DNA of 64,000 nucleotides. Origin: Papio anubis. Lineage: Eukaryota; Chordata; Mammalia; Primates; Cercopithecidae. The notes below the pieces were generated by a model. That model saw only the letters and a program-made list of their open reading frames with translations. It had not been told where the DNA came from and searched no databases. This document shows positions 1 through 10,686 of the stretch, piece by piece (position 1 is the first letter of the stretch; the number at the start of each line of letters is the position of its first letter). The DNA lies in the NCBI RefSeq assembly GCF_008728515.1, contig NC_044978.1, forward strand, positions 9,120,452-9,184,451, read 5' to 3'. The position numbers were made by a program, and so were the translations under genes.

Positions 1-186
1 AGCATCCACCTCCTCGGTTCCATCCCGAGTATCTGGGACTACAGGCCTGGCTAAGTTTTGTATATTTTCTAGAAATGGGGTTTCACCAGGTTGCCCAGGC
101 TGATATCGAACTCTGGTCTCAAGTGATCTGCCTGCCTCGGCCTCCCAAAGTGCTGGGATTACAGGCATGAGCCACTGCACCTGGCC
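1..186 (-). mobile_element. Alu SINE, cut by the window start
   Basis: Reads as an Alu in reverse orientation: a stretch resembling the linker region (attttctagaaatggggttt) is followed by the reverse-complemented first monomer, ending with gccactgcacctggcc, the 5' end of the element. The second monomer and A-tail lie outside the window or are lost. Several differences from the Alu consensus suggest an AluS or AluJ age rather than AluY. Confidence 0.95.
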
Positions 187-1089
187 AGCAGCAGATTAGA
201 AAGCACAACTTTGCTGGAGGTCTACCTCTACCTCCTCAAAAGGAAGCTAGAATACCATGCAAGGTCAGGGGACAGTAAGGAGCGCCTTTCAGATTTTAAG
301 GCCACACACAATACAGCATTCAATCAGCCACTAACTGTCTGAGTGCTTGCTTGGAGTTTATAATATGGGGACATAAGGCTGGTATACGGAGACTCACTAG
401 GAATCGCTCAATGTGCACTTGAAATTCCTTGATAATTAAGTGAAAGATTCCAAACTGCAGCCCCAGCTCCACACATTTATCGTGAGGAAAGTGAACACAG
501 CATTTTCTCTGCAATGCCTGATACCTGCGGATGAACTCTGGATTATTAAATAATGGCCTCAGGCTAGCAAATAAACTATGCACTTTGCCATCTGATTATT
601 ATAGTTTGCTTGCGTTAAATAAACTTCAATGTAGATATTCGTGTTCTTATTTGACTTGGAGAAGATAAGTGTATGAATTTGTGATGTGGCACCCTTTCCC
701 ATTTTCAAAAAGAAACCAAAAGCAACCCCAAAGTCATGGTTTCACCTTTTGTATGGTGAAACTTCCTTTAAGAACACCAAATTTCATCACATAATCTACA
801 CACTGTCTTCCCACAGAAATGACAATAGCAATCCTGTGACAGAACACATAAACGTGGGAAAAACATTTATGTATATAAATTCTTCCTAGGCGCTCTTGGA
901 CTGAACCCAAGGACATAGCACCACAGCAGGCAGATGTAAGCCTATAAAGCATGGTCACAGAAGATAATTGCTGTTAATAATTCATTAAGAACTATTCCTT
1001 TCTCTTTCTGGAAACATATTCACCACTTCAACCATTTTCATCAAGCTTTATAATTGGATGTGGAGAAAGGGCACGCATGATTTTATGAG
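187..1089. other. Unique sequence, no gene seen
   Basis: No repeat family was recognised here. The minus strand has an 87-codon open frame at 320-583 with no family I recognise and no flanking splice or poly(A) context that would support an exon. Confidence 0.5.
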
Positions 1090-1240
1090 CAATAACAACT
1101 AACATTTGTACAGCATTTTACAATTTGCAAAGCAGTTTTCATAAACATAATTCACTCCTTACTGCCACAGTAGTAGTTAGGTGTTATTAAGATAATCTAC
1201 ATTTTCCTAATGAGGAATCTGAGTTGGCAAGATTATAAAT
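1090..1240 (-). mobile_element. MIR SINE fragment
   Basis: The order of landmarks matches a reverse-oriented MIR: aactaacatttgtacagc, then a segment like tttacaatttgcaaagcag, then a decayed form of the 'cattttacagatgaggaaactgag' region near 1200-1225. Heavily diverged, as expected for a pan-mammalian SINE. Ends are approximate. Confidence 0.65.
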
Positions 1241-2157
1241 GCCGTTCACGGCTTTGGGAGTAAACCCAAATAAAATGTTTGGAGTGCACAGAGATTTGTT
1301 GTTTACATAAGGAGTAGTCCAACATTAGGCAGGAGCTAGTGCTGGTTCATTCACCCGTTCCATGATGTCAGCTCCAAAGTCTCAGAAATTCTTTCTTGTC
1401 CTCATGGCTATGGAATGGCCGCATTCCAGGATGAAGGTGGTGACGGAGGAAGAAAAGGGAGCTCAGACAAACCAAACCTTGCCCAGGACTACATGGTAGA
1501 TCTTTGCCCCTGTCTCGTTTAACAGACTGTTATGCAGCCACTCCTCTGAAAGGTGGCAATGGAAAGGAGATTAGGTAAAACAATTGCAGTCTCTCCTATA
1601 GAGTATTGTGAAATTCTAATTTCTATTCTCCTAGTACAGAGCTCAGTCTTCTCTATCTACAACAGACAACACATCAGCGGGAAGGGGATCTGTGTGTATA
1701 GTTTGTACACATGCTTCTGTGTTTGCAAATAACTATGAAGCTTATGATATACAGAGGAGATAAGAACTTTGCCATGAGATTGAAAAACATCTAAGTACTT
1801 GTTTAACAAAAACAAAAAACAAAAAACAAATGAATCATTGCTTATACATGAACTTCTTTAATTCTTATTTCAATTCTCCAAGTCGTTGAAGAACCATCTG
1901 CACCAAAGACTTCCAATACTGTAGCTATATAATTATTATTTGTGTAATACACATCTATCATTAATCTTTTAACTATATTTGAATTCTGCAATCCCATCTG
2001 ATTGCAGAACATTTCCAAGTAAATTGCTCACTGTCTTAAATTCATCATATCTGAAACTATGTCCCATGCTGTCTGTAGCACTTCACTTCCAAACCTTCTT
2101 AAAAGTTTCCCATGAAACCATTATACTCATAGAGCTGAATCAAAAAGTGAAGTCACA
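1241..2157. other. Unique sequence with short A-rich run
   Basis: Nothing gene-like was found. An A-rich run (aacaaaaaacaaaaaac) lies at 1803-1831. A small perfect inverted repeat (9-bp arms ttctgcaat/attgcagaa, 8-base loop) lies at 1984-2009. Neither is unusual for AT-rich mammalian DNA. Confidence 0.5.
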
Positions 2158-2454
2158 AGCCAGGCACAGTGGCTCACGCCTGCTGTCCCAGCACTCTAGG
2201 AGGCTGAGGCAGGCGGATCACTTAAGTTCAGGAGTTTGAGACCAGCCTAGCCAACATGGGGAAACCCATCTCTACTAAAAATACAAATATTAGCTGGGTG
2301 TGGTAGCCCATGCCTGTAATCCCAGCTACTTGGGAGGCTGAGATAGTCAAATTTCTTGAACTTGGGAGGCAGAGGTTGCAGTGAGCTAAGATCATACTAC
2401 TGCTCTCCAGCCTGAGTGACAGAGCGAGAATTTGACCCAGAGGAAAAAAAAAAA
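2158..2454 (+). mobile_element. Alu SINE, full-length dimer
   Basis: Begins gccaggcacagtggctcacg, carries the central ctactaaaaatacaaa linker and a second monomer with ggaggcagaggttgcagtg, and ends in an 11-A tail. Near copies of agtgaagtc stand just 5' (about 2147) and just 3' (about 2472), consistent with an imperfect target-site duplication. The many substitutions indicate AluS or AluJ age. Confidence 0.96.
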
Positions 2455-2524
2455 GGTGGGAACAAAAAACAGTGAAGTCTCATTTGTTTAAAATTCAAGC
2501 AACGAGCTTTGTGGCCAATCTGCT

Positions 2525-2585
2525 TATTGGTCACATGCCAGGCATTGTGCTAGGTGCTGTAGCCACAGTGGGAAGCAGACTTAAC
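2525..2585 (-). mobile_element. L2-type LINE 3' end fragment
   Basis: Contains catgccaggcattgtgctag followed by gtgctg, the reverse complement of the motif near the L2 3' end. Too short to separate L2 from a MIR core with certainty. Confidence 0.55.
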
Positions 2586-2954
2586 ATATTATAGATTCAT
2601 TACATTTTCCCTATTTGGGTCCTTAATGCATTGAAAGCAAGTACGTTATTGCAAAAGATGCCACCTTATTTTTTCCACTCCACATACTAACAATAGAATC
2701 AACTTCCTAAAAGATTTTGTATCTATTATGCTTCTTTCAGTTTCAATAAATTACAGTGTTTCTGCGGCACCAACAGCTTTCATTTTAAACTGCTATGCTC
2801 TCCTGTGTAATTAAGGATTAATCTCACACAGAGAGTGGTCTGGCCTTTGTCCTCAGCTCCTAGGAGGTGATCTCTAGGTCACTGCCATGTGCTGCCTGGG
2901 ATGAGTGTCCTTTTGCTTGGAAGCTTCGCTATAGAACAGTCTAATAATGTAATT
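2586..2954. other. Unique sequence, nothing recognised
   Basis: AT-rich, with no open frame of note and no repeat family recognised. Its right end may belong to the old LTR that follows, whose 5' boundary is unclear. Confidence 0.45.
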
Positions 2955-3281
2955 TATGATGGGGGCTTTGGGACACGCCATATCAGTTCCAACCTCCAGA
3001 GGAACCGGAGATTAAATATTGGCTCAAACCTCCAGGAAGGGCTGGAAACCAAAGGCCAGTCATGTGAGCAGTATGTGATATAGCTGGAAGGAAAAGTGGA
3101 CACCAGTGGCTTGGGTGGGGGTCCCCGAAGTGTCATGGTCAGAAGAGGTAACTGCCCATGGCTCCTTGACGGGGATGACTGGAAGCCCTTCCTCCTAGAG
3201 TTTGCATCCCTCCTAGACCGCCCTATGCAGCTTTGTCTTCAGCTGGCTCTAATTTGTATCATTTTTCCATAATAAACGTGA
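2955..3281 (+). mobile_element. Old ERV-type LTR, left part
   Basis: Landmarks resemble the LTR at 47756-48560: a gggggctttgggacacg region, a stretch of promoter-proximal C/T-rich sequence, then ctatgcagctttgtcttc and a poly(A)-signal region ccataataaacgtg at about 3268-3280. The LTR stops where a Tigger-like element begins and resumes at 3567. Family not assigned (ERVL or ERV1 possible). Confidence 0.55.
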
Positions 3282-3564
3282 CTGTGCATATATTTGAGCA
3301 ACAGGGGTTTCTGTTGCGAGTCTGTTTATATGAGGGTTTTTTTTCAACAAATGGTCGGCCCTTCTTATCCAATAGGTTCTGCATTCATAACCCAATGCAG
3401 ATGAAGAATACAGTACTCCCAGGATAAGAACCCCACAGATACAGAGGGCTAACTTTTTGTATATGCAAGGTCTGCGGGAGCACTGTGGGGACTTGAGTAT
3501 GAGTGGATTTTGGTGTCTTCAGGCGTCCTGGAACCAATCCCCCACGGATACTGAGGGTCAACTG
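3282..3564 (-). mobile_element. Tigger-like DNA transposon (MER2/Tigger3-4 type)
   Basis: The right end reads ggaaccaatcccccacggat, then actgagggtcaactg, the terminal inverted repeat of non-autonomous TcMar-Tigger elements, followed by TA. The left end is a decayed inverse of that terminus (ctgtgcatatatttgagcaac). Inside are the paired 'ggatacagagg' and 'cggcccttcttatcc' palindromic arms typical of this group. No transposase frame remains. The strand call is a convention for a nearly palindromic element. Confidence 0.85.
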
Positions 3565-3566
3565 TA

Positions 3567-3730
3567 ATAGCTTCTGGTGAGTTCTGTGAGTCTTTCTAAC
3601 AAATTAGCAAATGTGAAGGTATCAGTGGGGAACACCTGACTTTGTACCCAGCCGGTGTGAAGATGGTCCTGAGACCCTTGAACTTGAGTTGGTGTCTGAA
3701 GGGATGGAGTCTGGTGGGGATGGTGCCCTC
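3567..3730 (+). mobile_element. Old ERV-type LTR, right part
   Basis: Continues the LTR interrupted at 3281: ggtgagttctgtgagtcttt, ctaacaaattagc, tttgtacccagccggtgtga and gagttggtgtctgaaggg match in order the 3' section of the LTR at 48280-48420 (ttatgtgagctactttagca ... gcaatttgaagtggg). The match fades by about 3730. Confidence 0.7.
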
Positions 3731-3972
3731 CGGCTGTGCAGTTTGCTTCTCATTGCATATCCTTTCTGCAAACTCCTGGCTTTCCTCCCCAGGCTTCTCT
3801 GCTGCATGCTTCAGTCTTGCTTCTCTTCTTGATATTCTCCCCTTACTCTGGGGTTGTTTATAACCCTTCTCTTCTTTCTCCAAATCTTCCACGTTCTCAA
3901 GGAAAATGTCAAGTCCTACCTCCTTCGTGAAGCTTCTTTTCACCAGAAGAGGAAATGTACATTGATGGTGCA
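3731..3972. other. C/T-rich unique sequence
   Basis: Pyrimidine-rich on the plus strand. A 126-codon minus-strand frame spans 3596-3976, but it runs through the LTR remnant into low-complexity purine-rich sequence (many K/E residues), so it is not taken as a gene. Confidence 0.5.
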
Positions 3973-3988
3973 TCAACTAGCAGGTGAG

Positions 3989-4283
3989 TTTTGTTTCTGT
4001 TTTTATGAAAACTAACCTTTATTTTAGGTTTAGGGGTACGTGTGCAGGACGTGCAGGTTTGTTACATAGGTACACTTGTAACATGGCGTTTGTTGAATAC
4101 ATTATTTCATCACCCAGGTATTAAGCCTAGTACCCCTTAGTAGTTTTTCCTGATCCTCTCCCTCCTCCCACCCTCTACCCACTGACAGGCCCCGTGGGTG
4201 TTGTTCCCCTCTATGTGTCCATGTGTTCTCATCTTTAGCCCCCACTTATAGGTGAGAACATACAGTATTTGGTTTTCTCTTCC
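3989..4283 (-). mobile_element. L1 LINE, 5'-truncated 3' end
   Basis: Reverse-oriented L1 3' end: tttattttaggtttaggggt, gtgcaggtttgttacatagg, atgtgtccatgtgttctcat and acttataggtgagaacatac in the usual order, of the primate L1PB/L1MA age class. It is bracketed by tcaactagcaggtgag (3973-3988) and tcaactagcagatgag (4284-4299), a 16-bp target-site duplication with one difference, so both ends are well defined. Confidence 0.95.
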
Positions 4284-4299
4284 TCAACTAGCAGATGAG

Positions 4300-4802
4300 G
4301 TTTTAATACCATATACTGTGCTTGGTTTTGCCTGGGTTGTACTGTGACCTCATTACAATGTCAGCTTCTCAGGATGAGGGAACATGTCTCAGCCAGTTGT
4401 GTAACCCTCCCCACATTCCGATTACAAGGCTAGCTGGGTGTTCCCTCAGTAAGAATCACTTGGCTTCAACATTTCTAAGAACAGATGGAAGCACTCCTCC
4501 TTCTGTGCAGAACCAGAATGAGTGTGCTCAGACTTGCATTCATTTCCAGCCATCAACGATGGTTGATGGTGACCAATCCTAAGCCAGTTTAATACAGGAT
4601 CCAAGTTTTCAAGTCATTGTCTGTGACCCAAGAATGGAGTTATAGGGAGGCTTTATTTTTTTCTTCTAAGGATTACTATGAGCAAATGAATGCATTCACG
4701 CTGCCTGACCAAGTTTCTTTTTAAAAAATCAACGACACGTTTGCTTTGTTATGAGCGCAGAGAGTGACCAAAAACAGTGCTTGCGGTGATTGAGCAATGA
4801 CT
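4300..4802. other. Unique sequence, nothing recognised
   Basis: Contains an 86-codon plus-strand frame at 4322-4582 without family resemblance and a small hairpin (ccatcaac/gttgatgg, 4550-4569). No gene evidence. Confidence 0.5.
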
Positions 4803-5085
4803 AAAATTAGCTAACTCACCTCCCAAGCTGTGAGGCATCAGGCACTGTCCTAAAGTGCTTCCTTTCGGGGCATGGGGTGTCTGTGTGTATGACTGCATGG
4901 GGTAAATTCGCTTCACTCCCACAAAAATCTATGAGGGAAGTGCTATCATCATCCTCATTTTACAGGTGAGCAAACTAAGCACAGACAGTGTAAAAAACTA
5001 GCCCAAGGAAACCCAGTTACTAAACAGTAGAGGTGGGATCCTACCCCAGGAAGTCCAGATACAGAACCCATGGCTCCATTACCAT
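4803..5085 (-). mobile_element. MIR SINE
   Basis: Landmarks of reverse MIR in order: aattagctaactcacc, catcaggcactgtcctaaag, cctcattttacaggtgagca, aaactagcccaaggaaaccc and gaggtgggatcctacccc. Near full length but diverged. Confidence 0.85.
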
Positions 5086-5312
5086 CGCTTCCTGACTCCG
5101 GCCTGTTTGTTTAGAGTGTAGCTGGACTGTGCTCCCATACAAGCATACAACCTCGTCACATGCCATTGTCACATACTGATAACCCTTCATGAGTATAATA
5201 GAAACATGAAAACATGTAATTTTCGTGTGTGGGGGCATCACACTAGGACTTGTCATCAATGGAAGTGATTTGGTGGTGTCTTTCTCACCTGGAGCATGTA
5301 AATGCTTTTCCC

Positions 5313-5624
5313 GCCTGAGTGCGGTGGCTCATGTCTGTAATCCCAGCACCTTGAGAGGCCAAGGCAGGTGGATCACTTGAGGTCAGTAGCTCAAGACCAG
5401 CCTAGACAACATGACGAAACCCCATCTCTACTAAAAATACAAAAATTAGCCGGGCATGGTGGCACATGCCTGTAATCCCAGTTACTCAGGAGGCTGAGGC
5501 AGGAGAATCACTTGAGCCTGAGAGGTAGAGGTTGCAGTGAGCTGAGATCATGCCACTGGACTCCAGACTGGGACACAGAGTGAGACTCTGTCTCATAAAA
5601 AAACAAAACAAAACAAAATTAAAA
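5313..5624 (+). mobile_element. Alu SINE, full-length dimer
   Basis: Starts gcctgagtgcggtggctcat, has the linker ctctactaaaaatac and a second monomer with gaggttgcagtgagctg, and ends in an aaaacaaaacaaaac tail. Older Alu (AluS-like) with scattered changes, including decayed CpG sites. Confidence 0.97.
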
Positions 5625-7439
5625 GGTGTTTCTGCCAATGTCAGGGGCGGTATCTCATAGCAAGAAACAGGTTGCATCACTTCCTTTCAGTTGAGAGGAA
5701 CAGAAAAATAATATACTGAGCAGTATAAACTTTTGGAACTGAATTTTAATCATTTTATATAGTCTGTCATTTAATGACTCATGGTAATACTATTAGCAAT
5801 ATACTGTTAAGTGGACAGAGGCTTAAAATGGCATGTATAAGTATTAGCCTACTTTTTGCATAGATCAATACATAAATATACATCTTTGAAGGTGTTAACA
5901 ATGCTTAGTTTTTGGTACCAGGGTTTTTGGTATGTTCCTTTGTTTGTTGCTTATATTTTCCACACCAATTATCTATAGTTAAAATACATTACTTTGCCCA
6001 AAAACCAATTGATATAGTTTTTATGTTAATCTGCACAGATAAAGCCAAAATTAAAAATACATATATAAACATTTTCAATTGAACTCAAGTGGCCTAAAAC
6101 AAGCAATGTTTTAAAACATACACATATAAGATGCTGTATTTTTTAGAGGTCTTGTTTTAAAATTACTTCTGAAACATATTTTTTCAAGTACAAAAGGAGA
6201 CAGAAGGAGTTTACTAAATGTTGGTCTCAAACCAACCAGCTACATGAAGTCAAAACCATGCTTTTTACTTGTTTAGATAAGATACCTAATTATGTACTTA
6301 CATTCAAATTAAATTCATGGTCAAGCTCTAGCGCTCCATTAGTAGTTTCAGAGAATAAGTTATAGAGATGGCCACGTGAGCAGATACTGACAGAAGGAAA
6401 AGAAGGAGGAGGCATGGAACGAGGAGGAGGAGGAGGAAGAGAAGAAGTCGCTGTGGTCTACAAACTATAACTTAGGATGTGCCGAGAAAATTTTACTTTC
6501 CACATTAAAACCAAAACCAAATTTAAAATAATTCTATTTTAGATTAGAAATTCTACAGCCTTTAGATTAAGGAAGCTTTTTCTTTATGGTGTTTTCTTTC
6601 ATTTCATTTCAAAATTTTGTTCCAGAGGCCTATGTTAAGTTATCTGCTGCTGCATAGTAATTAACTTATCATTTGACTCTCCTATGCGATAGAAAGGATC
6701 CAGGACAAGAAGATTACTTCAGTGCCCGAAAGAGGCGACTTTCAAACAAAGAAACATGTCTCTGAAGGGGAACTTCTATGTACTTCAAAACTGCACCTGG
6801 AGTTTGCTACACTCAATGGCCCAGTGACATTGCGTATGTCTCAATTTTGTGGTGATACAGTTGGTGTCAAAATCCCATTTGGACATGCAGAAGTTCGTTT
6901 CTGTGATTTGCTCTGAGCCCAAAGTCAGGAATTTGTTTTCTACGGAGGGCTGCTGACACATGGGAGAAAGACAGATTACAGGGCTCAGCGAGATATAGAC
7001 ATGATCGACTCCTGAGAGAAAGAGACAAAGAGGGAGAGCCAGGCACGGTGATAGGAAATGGAAACCGATATTCAAGGGGAAAGCGCCTGTCTTCTGACCT
7101 ATTCATTAACAGCTGTTCTAAACCTTTTGGTATAGCTTTGGCAACAACAGAGTTCTCATTTGAATATTTTCCTTCATTTGATTTCACAGATTGCTTACAG
7201 CTTATTTTCATCATCATTCTAAAATAGTTCACAAATCTCAGTATCAGTCTGTGATTTTTGTTCCTTTAGGTAGCATTGATCATTTTAATTCTAAAAACAG
7301 AAGCCACGTAAGTTAGGCAAACACCGTTTTTCTGAAACATCTTACCAAACAAGGACAATTTTGTTAATTATTTATCATTATTGATGTTTAAACAATATTA
7401 GTTATAAAAAACACTTGAGCTCAAAAATTATTTTGTCTG
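5625..7439. other. AT-rich unique sequence
   Basis: Largely AT-rich with no recognised repeat apart from the GA-rich tract listed separately. Short frames (64 to 121 codons, 6722-7232) on both strands overlap each other and show no family features. Confidence 0.5.
6392..6448. repeat. GA-rich low-complexity tract
   Basis: Purine-only or nearly purine-only stretches: gaaggaaaagaaggaggagg, then after a short break gaggaggaggaggaggaaga, then gaagaag. A simple (GGA)-type repeat. Confidence 0.9.
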
Positions 7440-7601
7440 TTTACTCTGAAATAATATATATATGCACACATATTTACTCTGAAAGTATATATATCTGCAT
7501 ATATATTTACTCTGATGGTATAGATCTGCATATATATTTACTCTGAAAGTATATATATGCATATATATATACTCTGAAAGTATATATACTCTGAAAGTGT
7601 A

Positions 7602-7634
<33 letters not shown>
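7440..7634. repeat. Minisatellite, about 33-bp unit, grading into TA/TG microsatellite
   Basis: The phrase ttactctgaaagtatatata recurs with small changes at about 7440, 7473, 7506, 7537, 7569 and 7586. The first four units are about 31-33 bp and the last ones are shortened. The array ends in gtgtgtgtgtgtg and a (TA)n run to 7634. The 82-codon minus-strand frame here is only the translation of the repeat. Confidence 0.92.
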
Positions 7635-7635
<1 letters not shown>

Positions 7636-8274
7636 AAATGAAAGGATTGCAGGCCAAGAATAACTAGACTAATCATTTGTACTCAATGAATTGCTGGTAT
7701 AAGTGGTAATATAGTTTTAATAAAATATTCAAATACCTGGAATTTTAATATCATAGATTTTATTCCTAGTTTTTTATTTGCCTAACAAGTCTAAGCCCTC
7801 TGTTTCTTGATCTGAGAAATTATGCATCATTCCTGACTTAATTTTGAATTATTTGTGAATTCTTATAAACTGGATTGCAAATGACAAGAAAGCAACTCTT
7901 GAGAAAAAGGAAAAATGCATACCTCATATGCAAACCCAGTGTTTCTATTATGATGACAAAAGGGGCTGTCATTGACTCCTGTAGTAGAATATAAGTAACA
8001 AAATTCTGGGCTTTCCTTACTTCCTAAATCTTGAAATGTACACTGAATGTTGACTTGGAAAGTCTTCCAGACTGTTTGATTGATATGTATCACCTGTTGA
8101 TCCACGTTCTTCCCTCTATTCTTCCTTGTTATATCTGCATCATATACCATGCTTACTGAAGAAAAAATTTATTTTTGAAAATCAAGTGTTTGTGTACTAA
8201 TAACAAATACTCTAGATAATACTTATAATTCAAAATAATTTAAATATACATACCAAAAATTGAAAAATATTTTG
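7635..8274. other. Unique sequence, nothing recognised
   Basis: AT-rich. A 95-codon minus-strand frame at 7863-8150 has no recognisable domain. No repeat family identified. Confidence 0.5.
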
Positions 8275-8356
8275 TAGTTTATAATGTGTTTTCACATACC
8301 CTTCTACCTTATTATCTCCATTTTATTAATGGGGAAGCTGCTGAACCTATGAAAGT
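8275..8356 (-). mobile_element. MIR SINE fragment
   Basis: Reads tttataatgtgttttcacat, then ttatctccattttattaatg and gggaagctgctgaacc, a decayed form of the central reverse MIR. It runs directly into the target site of the following Alu. Confidence 0.5.
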
Positions 8357-8370
8357 TATACTTACTTGCT

Positions 8371-8675
8371 TTTTTTTTTTTTTTTTTTTTTTGAGACAGA
8401 GTCTTGCTCTGTCTCCCATTCTGGAGTGCAGTGGTGCGACCTCGGCTCACTGCAACCTCTGCCTCCTGGGTTCAAGCAATTCTCCCTGCCTCAGCCTCCC
8501 GAGGTGCTGGGATTCCAGGCACCTGCAAACTTGCCCAGCTAATTTTTGTATTTTTAGTAGAAATGGGGTTTCACCATGTTGGCCACGCCAGGCTTGAACT
8601 CCTGACCTCAGGTGATCCACCTGCCTCAGCTTCCCAAAGTGCTGGGATTACAGGCATGGACCACTGCTCCTAGCC
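8371..8675 (-). mobile_element. Alu SINE, full-length, with target-site duplication
   Basis: Starts with a long T run (reverse A-tail), then gagacagagtcttgctctgt, the central tttttagtagaaatggggtt, and ends ccactgctcctagcc. The flank tatacttacttgct (8357-8370) is repeated as tatacttaccttct (8676-8689), an imperfect target-site duplication. AluS-like. Open frames at 8286-8597 and 8404-8673 are translations of this Alu. Confidence 0.98.
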
Positions 8676-8689
8676 TATACTTACCTTCT

Positions 8690-10610
8690 CTTAGACAAAG
8701 ACATAACTTTTTTAAAAAGCCATAGGACCTTGTAAATGCTAATATGATGTTTGATTTCTTCTTCAAGGCTCCTTGGAAAATGAAAAATATGCCCAGAAAT
8801 ATGGAAAAAGTATCAACAAATTTCACATATGAGTGGGACTCCTTCAAACACCACACAGTCTTCTAACATTTAAATAGCATTCATCAATTTATATTAAATA
8901 ACACTTAAGACCCAAGTAAAATGGAATTATTAAAATGGTTCTAATTAAACCCATCTTGACTAATTCATATAATATTAAAACTAATTTAGCTCCCAATTAA
9001 AATAGCAATTGTATTCTACAATGATTTCTATTCAAAACAATGTATTTAACTTCATAATAAGTTGGAGAAACAGTCATATGCTGTACTAAAGAAGGTATTA
9101 AAATGGGGTAACAGTTATCCCTTTGGGTCAAGAAAGGAATATGTATTGATTTTATACCTTTTCCCCAAGGAAGTAATTTTCCATTGCTTGATATGTTTTG
9201 TTTTTTTTTTCAGAAATTATTTGCCTTGTCATTTTCATGACATACAAAGACTTAATGTAAACTGTCAAAAGAAACAATTCCACAAGAACACTGACTGCCC
9301 TTTTTTACTTTTCACCATAAACTGGAATTTTCCTCAACTAAATTAAATTTCTCTTGAGTTCACAAATCAGTCTAGGTGCTTCATTCTTTATTTGATTCAA
9401 AGAAGAATGCCTATCTCCTCTATCAGTCCCGATAAGTTGTTTGATAAGGACTTTGCATAACGAATGAAAATAACTTTATTACTTGTTCAGTAGAGGCAGT
9501 ATTCAATTTATCTAATATAATTAAAGGTGAGCAAATAATTCTCTGCACGCTCTCTATAGTGGCTTTCTCAACAGGAGTGTTCAACTTTCAAACACTTTCA
9601 CAGTAGCCATTTGAACATTTGCCACTCATGGATTTTAAGGTAATATTCTTTCCCTTAGTAATCATTATGACTTAAGCCAAGATCTTTCTTCTCAATGTCG
9701 CAAACCTATAGAAGGGTCACAGTTTGCAAAAAAAATTTATTTTAAAATGGAAAAAAAAGCTTTATATAATGTAAAATTAAAAAGCAATACTCGATATTGG
9801 TGTGTCAAATGATTTATCATTTGGGGCATACCTACAATTAAAAATTTGAGGAAAAGCTACATACATGATTAACTAGTACTTGCTATTCAAGACACATTAT
9901 AGAAATAAATGAAGATAACATTGCAATGAATATTTGGGATTATATAGATGATATCAAACAAAAAATAAGCTGTTCGATTTTACTAAAATTTAGCTTCCAA
10001 ATGAATGAAGGTTTTTTTTAAGTGGAAAGTCAATGATTCTTGTAATTTATATCCAAAAACAATGAATAATAAGTGGTAATGATGAGGCGGAACTGTCAAA
10101 CAGCAGAGCTCTGGCTTTCTTTTTCATGCAGTTTCATTTTCTAAGCTTTCCAAAATAATAAAATGTACAAATCAATAGGATGACTGAATACTCTAAGATG
10201 TAACAAAATACCCATGGCTGATTAAAGGCAAATTTGCTCTAATCATGTGTCTGCACTTATCAGAATGAAGTCTCAACAATATGCAGTATATCTTGACCAG
10301 AAAACAAATATGAAAAGCTCCACTACACATTGCGGCAGATGATATTTTCTGAGTGGTAATTCTGATATTTGATGTATGCTCTTTATTCTTTCTAAATAAC
10401 TTTGATTCTGTGCCAGCCAAGATATAGCCCTGAAAAAAAAAATACTTCAAAGCACTAAAATGCTGAAAGAATTTTCAGTGTCAAGTAGAAAACAAAATTG
10501 TGTCCATATGCCTTACAAAGAGTTTTTATTTCAAATCCATACAAAACAAATTCTCAATCTTGTCACAACTGTGAGATGTGCAGGTATTTATTGGTGTTCT
10601 TTACTTTACA
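8690..10610. other. AT-rich unique block, no repeat seen
   Basis: Nearly 2 kb without a recognised transposable element. Several homeodomain-type TAATTA/ATTAAA strings occur, as expected for AT-rich DNA. No frame exceeds 94 codons. This could include conserved non-coding sequence, which needs a multi-species alignment to judge. Confidence 0.5.
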
Positions 10611-10686
10611 TGTAATGCTAATTTATCAGCACCAAGCTCTAACCAACTGAGCTAACCGGCCAGCTGCTGATGTAATGCTAATTTAT
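10611..10686. repeat. Perfect 16-bp target-site duplication around the tRNA half
   Basis: tgtaatgctaatttat occurs at 10611-10626 and again at 10671-10686 with no mismatch. The identical copies suggest an insertion not much older than the catarrhine lineage, by L1-type target-primed reverse transcription. Confidence 0.95.
10627..10670 (-). pseudogene. Inserted 5' half of a tRNA-Ile (tailless retropseudogene)
   Basis: The minus strand reads ggccggttagctcagttggt, then tagagcttggtgctgataa, which is the acceptor 5' strand, D arm and anticodon stem up to the anticodon loop of a vertebrate tRNA-Ile (loop ct-gat-aa, which would fit a GAT anticodon). The 3' half is missing and there is no A-tail. The insert is bracketed by perfect 16-bp copies of tgtaatgctaatttat at 10611-10626 and 10671-10686. 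The last bases of the match (ataa) can also be assigned to the duplication. Nine extra bases (tcagcagct) precede the tRNA start. It cannot encode a working tRNA. Confidence 0.9.

Noticed and set aside
320..583. 87-codon minus-strand frame with protein-like composition
   Set aside because: I could not connect it to any family and found no supporting exon signals; a translated search would settle it.
3596..3976. 126-codon minus-strand frame
   Set aside because: Starts beyond and runs through an LTR remnant into purine-rich low-complexity sequence; no domain, no splice context.
7428..7676. 82-codon frame rich in I, Y and H
   Set aside because: Translation of the TA-rich minisatellite.
10627..10670. 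Functional tRNA gene
   Set aside because: Only the 5' half is present; T arm, 3' acceptor strand and B box are absent.
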